From Porphyromonadaceae bacterium UBA7176 (GTDB lineage: Bacteria > Bacteroidota > Bacteroidia > Bacteroidales > Muribaculaceae), in contig DKVO01000030.1 of NCBI GenBank assembly GCA_002491245.1, positions 16,699 through 35,230 of the forward strand: DNA of 18,532 nucleotides, written 5' to 3'. The translations under genes and the position numbers were made by a program. Positions within the stretch are counted from its first letter, which is position 1. The number at the start of each line of letters is the position of its first letter. Positions 1 to 6,324 of the stretch are shown here, piece by piece. The notes beneath the pieces were generated by a model that did not search any database, was not told where the DNA came from, and saw nothing but the letters and a program-made list of their open reading frames with translations.

Positions 1-40
1 AATAAGTCGAGAGCAAATGCAAATCCATTTGCAATTTGCT

Positions 41-203
41 CCGCGAAGCGCGTGCCTCCGCATTATCACCTCACAGCATCGAAGTAGCATCGATAGGAGC
101 GCGATCCTCCGGATCGTGCCAAAGTTGCCGGAAGCAACCCCTCATGGATAACGCCGGACTTCAGTCCTCTGCCGACTCAACAAAGAAAAAAAGACCAGCA
201 TCT
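41..203. repeat. Hairpin mosaic repeat, copy 1 (module order A-B-C)
   Basis: Three modules recur in the 2680-2987 region. Module A is 41-58 (CCGCGAAGCGCGTGCCTC) and is identical to 2773-2790. Module B is 56-123; its last 31 bases (93-123) are identical to 2956-2986, and the rest aligns to 2925-2955 with a few changes and a 6-base length difference. Module C is 121-193 and matches 2799-2871 without gaps at 65 of 73 bases by my count. A short D word (CCAGCATC, 195-202) recurs at 2681-2688. Module B contains a strong hairpin at 99-119, with 9-bp arms including one G-T pair and a TCC loop. The two hairpins of module C are weakened in this copy by substitutions at their arms. Confidence 0.85.
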
Positions 204-217
204 GCCAATTAACGATA

Positions 218-245
218 TTCGATAAAACCACTGACCACTATCGAA
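218..245. promoter_or_regulatory. Inverted repeat upstream of exporter cluster, possible operator
   Basis: TTCGATA (218-224) and TATCGAA (239-245) are perfect 7-bp arms separated by 14 bases. The dyad lies about 20-50 bases upstream of a weak promoter candidate and is not part of the mosaic repeat. The nearby LysR regulator makes an operator role conceivable, although the half-site spacing is longer than the usual T-N11-A LysR box. It could also be chance. Confidence 0.3.
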
Positions 246-263
246 ATTTTCTATCACCAACCC

Positions 264-294
264 TTCGTGCCGACATTTTTTGTTTGTTGTTTTG
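264..294 (+). promoter_or_regulatory. Weak candidate promoter for small membrane protein and thrE halves
   Basis: TTGTTTTG at 287-294 matches seven of eight positions in the span, with one miss (second base T instead of A) against the Bacteroidota -7 box TAnnTTTG. TTCG at 264-267 stands 19 bases upstream as a poor -33 element. Transcription would start around base 300, giving a leader of about 15 nt before the ATG at 317. It is the best candidate in this gap but much weaker than the four perfect boxes elsewhere. Confidence 0.3.
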
Positions 295-316
295 CACAGT
301 AAAAAAACATACATAT

Positions 317-499
317 ATGCTCACACCCATACTCACTTGGTCCATTATCGTCGGACTACTCTCTCTACTTGCCATACTGCGTATCGGACTCTCAATCCGC
401 CGATGGCCTCATCTCTTTGAAATTGGAAGCGAAAACGAAGTGATTTTCGTTCCCGGAGACCCCCTGCCTAAAAACGACGAAGATTATGACGACGACTGA
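317..499 (+). CDS. Small single-pass membrane protein with acidic tail, unknown function
   Basis: This is a 60-residue product that I do not recognise. Residues about 5-26 form one hydrophobic membrane segment, followed by a basic patch (RR near 29-30), which predicts the C-terminus in the cytoplasm by the positive-inside rule. The tail ends in an acidic run (NDEDYDDD). The frame also has a TTG at 284, but the ATG at 317 is preferred because it has an A-rich upstream stretch and puts the membrane segment at the N-terminus. Its last 14 bases overlap the start of the exporter N-half gene, an arrangement typical of translational coupling. That overlap and the shared strand are the main reasons to believe the gene. 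It could be an accessory subunit of the exporter, which is inference only. Confidence 0.6.
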   Translation: MLTPILTWSIIVGLLSLLAILRIGLSIRRWPHLFEIGSENEVIFVPGDPLPKNDEDYDDD

Positions 500-1262
500 G
501 CCCGACGAACGCGACATCTGCCGCTTCTTATCTCAATATGGAGCCGAACTACTCGGGAGCGGTGCCACATGCATACGCATGGAGAAGAACATAGGGCGCA
601 TAGCCCGTCACTACAGACACGATGCCGAAATCGTCATCATGCCGCGCCACATACACATCACCGTCTGGACTCCGGGCCGCAAAGACGCGGTCACTGCAAT
701 TTCATCAATAAGCCAACGTGGCATAAACTTCAATATCAATGCCCTGCTCAGCCGGCTTAGCTGGCACATTGCCGACGGAAAAACCGACTTCCAAGGAGCC
801 GTAAAAAGCTTCAGACACATCATCCGTTGCCAAAAACAATATCCGTGGGCAATATTAGCCGCCGTCAGCGTTGCCAACGCATCGTTTTGCAGGCTCTTCG
901 GTGGCGATGCCATATCCATGATAGTGGTGGCCATTGCCACCGGTGTCGGTTATTACATAAAACAACTTATGCTTGACCACCATATCGATATCAGATTCAC
1001 GTTCTTTATGTGCGCCTTAATTTCTGCCGTGCTCGGCTCATCCGGCTTGTTGTTTACTCTCGGCGACACTCCGCGCATCGCATTGGCAACAAGCATTCTC
1101 TACCTTGTCCCCGGCATTCCGTTCATAAACTCTTTCAGCGACATGCTCCACAAATACTATCTATGTGCCTTGGCCCGGTTTGCCGATGCTATGGTACTCA
1201 CCGCCTGCCTGTCCTCCGGTCTATGCGCCGCGATGCTGCTGTTGGGCATAAGTATGTTTTGA
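486..1262 (+). CDS. Threonine/serine exporter family, N-terminal half (DUF1212/ThrE type)
   Basis: The 258-residue protein resembles the N-terminal part of ThrE-type amino-acid exporters. A soluble region of about 115 residues contains the YGAELLGSGA stretch, matching the family's early GA..LL.SGA signature, and HIHITVW. About five membrane segments follow (roughly 120-137, 141-160, 168-190, 194-214, 228-256). Between the later segments is the signature LVPGIPFINSFSDML, close to the family's VPG.PFIN..RD. In actinobacterial ThrE this half and the next are one polypeptide; here they are separate genes, a common bacterial arrangement. The ATG overlaps the upstream gene by 14 bases, and the stop is two bases before the next start, so the three are probably one transcript. 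The substrate (Thr, Ser or another small molecule) cannot be read from sequence. Confidence 0.85.
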   Translation: MTTTEPDERDICRFLSQYGAELLGSGATCIRMEKNIGRIARHYRHDAEIVIMPRHIHITVWTPGRKDAVTAISSISQRGINFNINALLSRLSWHIADGKTDFQGAVKSFRHIIRCQKQYPWAILAAVSVANASFCRLFGGDAISMIVVAIATGVGYYIKQLMLDHHIDIRFTFFMCALISAVLGSSGLLFTLGDTPRIALATSILYLVPGIPFINSFSDMLHKYYLCALARFADAMVLTACLSSGLCAAMLLLGISMF

Positions 1263-1264
1263 CT

Positions 1265-1741
1265 ATGCTTGATAAAATATTGGAAGATGCATTATTTTCA
1301 GCTATAGCTGCTGTCGGTTTCGCCTGTATCAGCAGGCCTCCGGCAAAGGCTTATCCATTTTGCGCAGTGATAGCTGCGACGGGGCACTCTCTTAGATACG
1401 TCCTGACTGTATATTGCCATACAGGAATAAGCATAGCTTCATTTATTGCTGCATTTCTCATCGGTATAATGTCCGTATTCATGTCTCCGAAAGCAAAAGT
1501 TCCGGCAGAGACATGCATATACCCATCATTGCTTCCCATGATTCCGGGCATATATGCATATAAAGCATTTGCAGGTCTGGCAATGTGCATGGTCCGACAA
1601 GGTAGAGAAGCTTTCGACACATACTTCTATCTATTCGCCGTAAATGCACTCACCGCAATATCTGTAATATTCATGATGGTCGCCGGCGCTACAATTCCCA
1701 TTTTTATGTTCAAAAAAATTTCTTTCAGAGCCACAAGATAA
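1265..1741 (+). CDS. Threonine/serine exporter family, C-terminal half (DUF3815/ThrE_2 type)
   Basis: This 158-residue, highly hydrophobic protein has four to five membrane segments (about 7-27, 32-49, 53-70, 79-97, 135-152). It carries the loop YPSLLPMIPGIYAYKAF, which echoes the PG signature of the partner protein and is typical of the ThrE C-terminal domain. The frame is open further upstream, but those codons lie inside the N-half gene. The ATG at 1265, two bases after the preceding stop, gives a product of normal family length. It should form the transport unit with the 486-1262 product. By eye this gene is more AT-rich than its partner, which may be nothing more than local drift. The stop codon abuts the promoter box of the regulator gene. 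Confidence 0.82.
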   Translation: MLDKILEDALFSAIAAVGFACISRPPAKAYPFCAVIAATGHSLRYVLTVYCHTGISIASFIAAFLIGIMSVFMSPKAKVPAETCIYPSLLPMIPGIYAYKAFAGLAMCMVRQGREAFDTYFYLFAVNALTAISVIFMMVAGATIPIFMFKKISFRATR

Positions 1742-1742
1742 G

Positions 1743-1750
1743 TATCTTTG
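1743..1750 (+). promoter_or_regulatory. -7 promoter box of lysR-type gene
   Basis: TATCTTTG followed by C is a perfect TAnnTTTGC Bacteroidota -7 box. It begins one base after the exporter stop codon and ends eight bases before the regulator's ATG. TTTC at 1719-1722 is a possible -33 element 20 bases upstream. The transcript would have almost no leader. Confidence 0.6.
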
Positions 1751-1758
1751 CAAACAGT

Positions 1759-2658
1759 ATGGAACTAAGGCAACTAAAATATTTCGTCAAGGTAGCCGAC
1801 ACTCTCAATTTTTCAGAAGCTGCCAAAGCACTCTTTGTATCTCAAAGCACACTGTCGCAACAGATCAAACAACTCGAAGGTGAACTCGGCGTACAACTGT
1901 TCACCCGAAGCAGCCACAACGTAGGCCTGACCGAAGCCGGGAGCGAACTTCTCCCCTACGCCAGGCAGACCATCATCGATTCTGACCTATGCACAGCCCG
2001 TATCGCCGACCTTAATGCACTTGCCGCCGGCACTCTCAATATCGGTGTCACCTACTCATTCAGCCCTATTCTCACCGAGTCATTGCTATCATTCATGAAA
2101 GCATATCCGCGAATCAAACTGAACATATATTATCGCCCTACCGACGAAATTATGGACATGTTGCGTCGCCGCGAAGTCGACTTCGTACTTGCATTCCGTC
2201 CTCACGATAAGATTGACGGCATCGAATCACACATTCTGTTCCAGAACTACCTGTCGGCAGTCGTTTCCGAATTTCACCCCCTTGCCACACTCAACAAAGT
2301 AAGCCTCGACGAACTTGCCCAATACGATATTGCCCTTCCGACACCCGGAATGCAACCAAGAAGTACTTTCGACCTTATTTGCGGAGACATCACCCGATAT
2401 AAAGTAAGAATAGAGCTCAACGACGTAAACATACTCCTATCCCTCCTCCGATCCTCAATGCTCGTAAGCATCCTCGCCGAAGCAACCACCCATAATCAGA
2501 AAGGCATAAAGGCAATACCAATCGACACTCCCGACGGCGAAATGGCCGGTTGCGTGCATATACTCAAAGACAGCTATCGCAAACACTCCATGCAGGAATT
2601 CATTCGCCTGCTCAGCGAATCGATAGCTGTCCGAGAGAGACAGAACGCCTGGATATAA
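1759..2658 (+). CDS. LysR-family transcriptional regulator
   Basis: At 299 residues this is a normal-length LysR regulator. Residues 1-60 form the winged helix-turn-helix, with the family pattern RQLKYFVKVADTLNFSEAAK, then SQSTLSQQIKQLE and LGVQLFTR. A linker helix (about 60-88) leads into the two-lobed effector-binding domain (about 90-295). Such proteins are tetrameric DNA-binding activators or repressors that respond to a small molecule and often control a neighbouring operon. It lies 17 bases after the exporter pair on the same strand but has its own promoter box, so it may be transcribed alone as well as with them. The cysteines are not in an OxyR-like arrangement that I can recognise, so I do not call it OxyR. 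Target and ligand are unknown; regulation of the exporter is an inference from proximity. Confidence 0.9.
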   Translation: MELRQLKYFVKVADTLNFSEAAKALFVSQSTLSQQIKQLEGELGVQLFTRSSHNVGLTEAGSELLPYARQTIIDSDLCTARIADLNALAAGTLNIGVTYSFSPILTESLLSFMKAYPRIKLNIYYRPTDEIMDMLRRREVDFVLAFRPHDKIDGIESHILFQNYLSAVVSEFHPLATLNKVSLDELAQYDIALPTPGMQPRSTFDLICGDITRYKVRIELNDVNILLSLLRSSMLVSILAEATTHNQKGIKAIPIDTPDGEMAGCVHILKDSYRKHSMQEFIRLLSESIAVRERQNAWI

Positions 2659-2679
2659 AAACCATCATCGGGATGAAAG

Positions 2680-2987
2680 GCCAGCATCGCCTCCGCAAAG
2701 CGGAGACTCCTTGGTTAACCACGTATGGAGCGCAGCGACATGCGTGGCCCAACGCCTCCCCTGACAAAAGCACCGCGAAGCGCGTGCCTCAGCTCACAAA
2801 AGTTGCCGGAGGCAACGCCTTATGGATAACGCCGGACTTCAGTCCGGTGCTAGCTCAACAAAGAAAAAAAGCGTTTCGGAGATACGCCTCATGACATAGC
2901 CATTGCAGTTATAGGAAGAAAATGCTCCGCATTTTCACCCACAGCACCGCAAAAAATAGGAGCGCGATCCTCCGGATCGTGCCAAAA
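2680..2987. repeat. Hairpin mosaic repeat, copy 2 (module order A-C-B)
   Basis: Module A is at 2773-2790, C at 2799-2871 and B at 2925-2986, so B and C are swapped relative to copy 1. Hairpins readable by eye are: 2691-2705 (6-bp arms, AAA loop); 2719-2747 (9-bp arms with one G-T pair); 2773-2783 (short, CGCG-type arms); 2802-2816 (6-bp arms, GGA loop); 2830-2849 (9-bp arms with one G-T pair, 2-base loop); 2871-2887 (7-bp arms with one mismatch, GGA loop); 2918-2936 (perfect 8-bp arms, TCC loop); and 2962-2982 (9-bp arms with one G-T pair, TCC loop). No flanking direct repeats or transposase are visible. This could be a non-autonomous repeat family such as a palindromic-unit mosaic. Confidence 0.85.
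2951..2982 (-). terminator. Probable rho-independent terminator of GH2 operon
   Basis: Read on the minus strand, the hairpin at 2982-2962 (9-bp GC-rich arms with one wobble, GGA loop) is followed after three bases by TATTTTTT (2958-2951). It lies about 40 bases past the GH2 stop. The hairpin is part of mosaic module B. The T-run is specific to this copy, since copy 1 has unrelated bases at that position. Confidence 0.55.
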
Positions 2988-3021
2988 AAGCCGGTATCGC
3001 CTACACAAATACGAGAGTCAG

Positions 3022-5439
3022 CTACTTCACCTCAACCGTTGCTATTGCCGGTTTAAGTCCCTTGCCGCTTGCCTTTATAGTAAGTTTACCCGGTGTCTTG
3101 GCTGTTCTTGCTATAGCCGTGGCAGCACCGCTGAATAGTTTCATTTCCGGCTTCTGGAAAGGCAGGAGACATGTCGGGTCGCCATTCGCAGTAGCCTCGA
3201 ACGTTCCGGCACCCGTTACTTCAAACCGCACCATATTGTCAGCATCCGGCACTGGATTACCCTTCGCATCCACTGCCTCTACAGTGAAATAAACAAGATC
3301 TTCACCATCAGCCGATGCTGTACTATGGTTTGCTTTTATGCGCAACGACTTTGCCTTACCGGCTGTAGCTATTGTTTTTTCTGCTGCCGGTTTTCCGTCT
3401 GCATCATAAGCTACCACACGGATTTCACCCGGTTCATACACCACATCATTCCAACGGAGGCGATAGCGGTCTATGACAGTACTGTCATTCTTCTCTCTCT
3501 TCCCTTGGCTCTTTCCATTAACAAAAAGTTCAGCCGACGGATACGAAGTATATACAAAGACCGGAGTCACCTTCCCTTCGCGCCCGGGCCATGTCCAGTG
3601 CGGCAACACATGGAGTGTTTCATCCTTGTCGTTCCACTTCGACCGGTAAAGATAATATCTGTCCTTAGGCAACGACGCAAGGTCGATTATTCCGAAATAT
3701 GAACTATGGCTCGGCCATGCATCAGTATCATAAGGCGACGGCTCACCGAGATAATCAAAACCGGTCCACACAAACTGCCCGAGAACCCACTCTCGGTCGT
3801 CATCCATCTCAAAATCAAGATCGGGAGTGTTCGACCACGAACAAGCCTCATTATCATAGCTATTGCTTTGATTGTCGGGATGCATCACCGTATGATGGTC
3901 CTTGAACTCAATTGGGAAGTAGTACTTGCCTCTCGACGATACTGTCGAAGCCGTCTCCGAACCAAGTATAAGTTTCTGCGGCAGTTTATTATATGCATCA
4001 TCATAGAATTGAGGCTTATAATTGAACCCTGGGATATCAAGGGCCGCTGCAAAGCCGTTGTCAAGCACAGCACCGATCTGGTCCATGCCGCACGTCACCG
4101 GACGGGTCGGGTCAAGTTCATGTACAAGATCCTGAAGCATCGTCAGCTCTTTCAAGCCATCCGGGCCCCATTGGCTCGGCACCTCGTTGCCTATCGACCA
4201 CATCACAACCGACGGGTTGTTGCGGAAGTTCTTCACCATATTGCTTATATCGCGCTCAGCCCATTCATCGAACACCGAGCCATAGCCGTTGGGCGATTTA
4301 GGACGGAAACCCCAATCGTCAAAAGGCTCCACCATAAGCATCACGCCCATCTCGTCGCATAGCTCGGCAAGTTCCGGTGCAGGCATATTGTGCGACGTAC
4401 GGATAGCATTCACACCCATATCCTGGAGTAACTCAATCTGATGACGCAATGCCGATTTATTAACAGCTGCCCCGAGCGGACCAAGGTCATGATGATTGCA
4501 CACGCCCTTAAACTTAGTCTGTTTGCCATTGAGGAAGAACCCTTTTTCCGGAATGTATTCAATCGTGCGTATACCAAATCGGGTATCGTAGCTGTCAACA
4601 ACCTTTCCATCCACACTCAGTGTTGTACGAGCCGTATAAAGCTTGGGATCATCAAGTTGCCAAAGCTGAGGGGCATCGACAAGGAAATTTTGGGCGAACT
4701 CCTGACCGTGGGCATGATATATCGATTTGTCGTTTGCCACAACTTTACCCTCCGGATTTATGATATCGGTATTGACAGTCACTCTTTCACCTTTACGGGC
4801 TCCATCTATCGTCATTTGAAGGTGTACCGACGCATAACCGTCACCCACCTTAGGAGTTGTCACATACGTACCCCATACAGGTATATGCACGCGGTCAGTA
4901 TTGATCAGATGCACATTGCGGTAAAGACCTGCACCCGGATACCAGCGCGATGCCCTCTCTTTATTTTCAAGCTCGACAACGAGTTTATTGACTCCGGGCT
5001 TCACAACTCCTTGCGTCGATACTGCAAACGAATTGTAGCCATACGGCCAATAACCGACCTCCTCGCCATTGAGTTTAACCTTGGCGTTGCTCATCGCTCC
5101 GTCAAAAAGTATCGTGATATCACGGTCGGTGGTATCAGGTATCTCAAACGTCGTTTGGTACACTCCCTTACCTATAAATGGTAAACCGCCGGTACGGCCG
5201 GTCTTTTCTGTCTCTTCCTTTTCTCCGTTCTGCTCTACGGCTACAACCTGAAGGTCATTTGCCCTGTCAAATGGACCATAAATAGCCCAATCATGAGGCA
5301 CACGCACATTTTCCCACTTTTCAGGCGCTTCCAGTGTTCCGCGCGAAAACTGCCAGCCATCAGTCAGAAGGCTCTCCGTTCGCTCTGCCTGTGCCGACAT
5401 CGCAACGACGACAAGAGCTGCAAAACTTATTTTATTCAT
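3022..5439 (-). CDS. Periplasmic glycoside hydrolase family 2 (beta-galactosidase-like, DUF4982)
   Basis: The 805-residue exo-glycosidase has a type I signal peptide (residues 1-18, cut after AQA, no lipobox), so it should act in the periplasm. Domain order: GH2 sugar-binding domain (about 24-180, with SRWYPGAGLYRNV), Ig-like domain (190-290), TIM barrel (about 295-595), DUF4982 (about 605-665) and a C-terminal Ig/invasin-like domain (690-805). The acid/base is Glu419 in WSIGNEV and the nucleophile Glu495 in ILGSETAS; both are present. This architecture is usual for Bacteroidota beta-galactosidases, but GH2 also includes glucuronidases and mannosidases, so the sugar is not certain. It is the last gene of the protease-kinase-GH2 operon, 39 bases after the kinase stop with no promoter box between. 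No susC/susD pair lies in the window, so it is not in an obvious polysaccharide utilisation locus. Confidence 0.9.
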   Translation of the reverse strand: MNKISFAALVVVAMSAQAERTESLLTDGWQFSRGTLEAPEKWENVRVPHDWAIYGPFDRANDLQVVAVEQNGEKEETEKTGRTGGLPFIGKGVYQTTFEIPDTTDRDITILFDGAMSNAKVKLNGEEVGYWPYGYNSFAVSTQGVVKPGVNKLVVELENKERASRWYPGAGLYRNVHLINTDRVHIPVWGTYVTTPKVGDGYASVHLQMTIDGARKGERVTVNTDIINPEGKVVANDKSIYHAHGQEFAQNFLVDAPQLWQLDDPKLYTARTTLSVDGKVVDSYDTRFGIRTIEYIPEKGFFLNGKQTKFKGVCNHHDLGPLGAAVNKSALRHQIELLQDMGVNAIRTSHNMPAPELAELCDEMGVMLMVEPFDDWGFRPKSPNGYGSVFDEWAERDISNMVKNFRNNPSVVMWSIGNEVPSQWGPDGLKELTMLQDLVHELDPTRPVTCGMDQIGAVLDNGFAAALDIPGFNYKPQFYDDAYNKLPQKLILGSETASTVSSRGKYYFPIEFKDHHTVMHPDNQSNSYDNEACSWSNTPDLDFEMDDDREWVLGQFVWTGFDYLGEPSPYDTDAWPSHSSYFGIIDLASLPKDRYYLYRSKWNDKDETLHVLPHWTWPGREGKVTPVFVYTSYPSAELFVNGKSQGKREKNDSTVIDRYRLRWNDVVYEPGEIRVVAYDADGKPAAEKTIATAGKAKSLRIKANHSTASADGEDLVYFTVEAVDAKGNPVPDADNMVRFEVTGAGTFEATANGDPTCLLPFQKPEMKLFSGAATAIARTAKTPGKLTIKASGKGLKPAIATVEVK

Positions 5440-5478
5440 TTATATTTGGTTATGAAGTTTCTTTTTATTTAGTTCGTC

Positions 5479-6312
5479 CTACTCTGCATGGTACTCTACC
5501 AACCCTGGCATCGAATATCGTATGACCTTATCGATTTTCACGCCGAAATCTGCCGCTGCCTTCATGAGTATAGGCTTGAAGAGTACACAAGTAGAACCAA
5601 CAAAGCACAATGGTTGTTCGCTATAATCGTATTGTGAGATATTACGTTTGAAGAAAAGCATGAACGCCGAGTAAACCAGATTATAGACATAAGGGTCATC
5701 GAGATGCTCGGCAAGAAATGTGGAATAATGGGCGAGGGCCTTGCTCGGCATAGGATTTGAGTACACATCATCCATCAGTGTATTGGGCGCCACCATGAAT
5801 TTCTCGAAGAATGCGGCCGCCACGTTCGCCGGGGCAAGACCCTTGAGGATATCTGCTATAAGGATCTTGCCAAGATAAGCACCCGAACCCTCATCGCCAA
5901 GTATATAACCTAACGGCGATACATTTCGCGATATCTCGTCTCCATTATACAGACATGAATTCGATCCTGTGCCAAGTATGCATGCAAGACCCGGCTTATG
6001 CACAAGGAGTCCTCTGGCAGCTCCGAGTAGATCACTCTCAACCGTGACTGGTGTCTTGAACTGCGCCACCAACGACGACTCTATGATTTTCTTTTTCTCC
6101 CGGGTCGAACATCCGGCACAGTAAAAATGCACATGACGCCAACGGCGACGGAAAAATACCTCCGGTAGCTCCAGGCGTATCGAATGGGATATTTCTCTAC
6201 GCGTCTGAAAGAATGGATTTAGGCCGCTCGTAAAAGCATGTTCCTTTATATCATGCCCATCCACAATCACCCATTCGGTACGCGTACTGCTGCTCTCGCC
6301 TATTACTTTCAT
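5479..6312 (-). CDS. BadF/BadG-type ATPase, N-acetylglucosamine-kinase-like sugar kinase
   Basis: The 277-residue protein has the ASKHA fold typical of the BadF/BadG/BcrA/BcrD group and of N-acetylglucosamine kinases. Visible elements are the N-terminal phosphate loop (MKVIGESSSTRTEW), the probable catalytic Asp94 in ESDLLGAARG, GTGSNS (114-119), GDEGSG (139-144) with YLGK, and the adenosine-side GST (239-241). It has no signal peptide and is cytosolic. It would phosphorylate an amino sugar or related hexose with ATP. The phosphate loop is slightly unusual, with GESSST where family members more often read ADSGST or similar. The gene starts 12 bases after the protease stop and precedes the GH2 gene, so it belongs to their operon. 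It may phosphorylate a sugar released in the periplasm and imported. Substrate is not provable from sequence. Confidence 0.82.
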   Translation of the reverse strand: MKVIGESSSTRTEWVIVDGHDIKEHAFTSGLNPFFQTRREISHSIRLELPEVFFRRRWRHVHFYCAGCSTREKKKIIESSLVAQFKTPVTVESDLLGAARGLLVHKPGLACILGTGSNSCLYNGDEISRNVSPLGYILGDEGSGAYLGKILIADILKGLAPANVAAAFFEKFMVAPNTLMDDVYSNPMPSKALAHYSTFLAEHLDDPYVYNLVYSAFMLFFKRNISQYDYSEQPLCFVGSTCVLFKPILMKAAADFGVKIDKVIRYSMPGLVEYHAE

Positions 6313-6324
6313 CGTTGTGTCTGT

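Larger units (their letters stand above)
1..316. other. Gene-free leader with hairpin mosaic and dyad
   Basis: No credible gene lies in these 316 bases. Bases 18-33 form a hairpin with 7-bp arms (TGCAAAT, cc, ATTTGCA). Bases 41-193 are the first copy of the mosaic repeat annotated separately. Bases 218-245 hold an inverted repeat, and about 264-294 may hold the promoter of the exporter cluster. Frame 1 is open from base 1 to a stop at 85, but its translation consists of the repeat words and has no recognisable similarity, so I do not call an upstream gene end. Confidence 0.7.
2659..3021. other. Convergent intergenic region filled by hairpin mosaic
   Basis: These 363 bases between the convergent regulator and GH2 genes hold no gene. 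They contain copy 2 of the mosaic, a GGTTAACC palindrome (2713-2720), about eight short hairpins and a probable terminator for the minus-strand operon. A frame running through 2660-2894 is open on the plus strand, but it is built from the repeat words. Its differences from copy 1 fall mostly at first or second codon positions, which argues against selection for a protein. Confidence 0.75.

Noticed and set aside
1..84. Open frame 1 at the left edge as the end of an upstream gene
   Set aside because: It runs through hairpin words of the repeat and ends at TAG 85; there is no recognisable protein similarity.
284..316. TTG start at 284 for the small membrane protein
   Set aside because: The codon overlaps the candidate promoter, and the ATG at 317 places the membrane helix normally.
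1407..1424. Hairpin CTGTAT-N6-ATACAG inside the exporter C-half gene
   Set aside because: It is a short 6-bp arm pair within coding sequence; expected by chance in a gene of this size.
2673..2894. Plus-strand open frame of about 73 codons through the mosaic repeat, possibly a small protein
   Set aside because: It consists of the repeat modules. The matching frame in copy 1 (121-208) differs mostly at first or second codon positions, so the DNA structure rather than the peptide appears to be what is retained.
41..2987. CRISPR array or insertion sequence
   Set aside because: The repeats are not evenly spaced with unique spacers, and there are no cas genes, transposase frame or terminal inverted repeats with target duplications.
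4441..5184. 247-codon plus-strand frame inside the GH2 gene
   Set aside because: It is a shadow of the catalytic glycosidase gene on the other strand, with no domain pattern.
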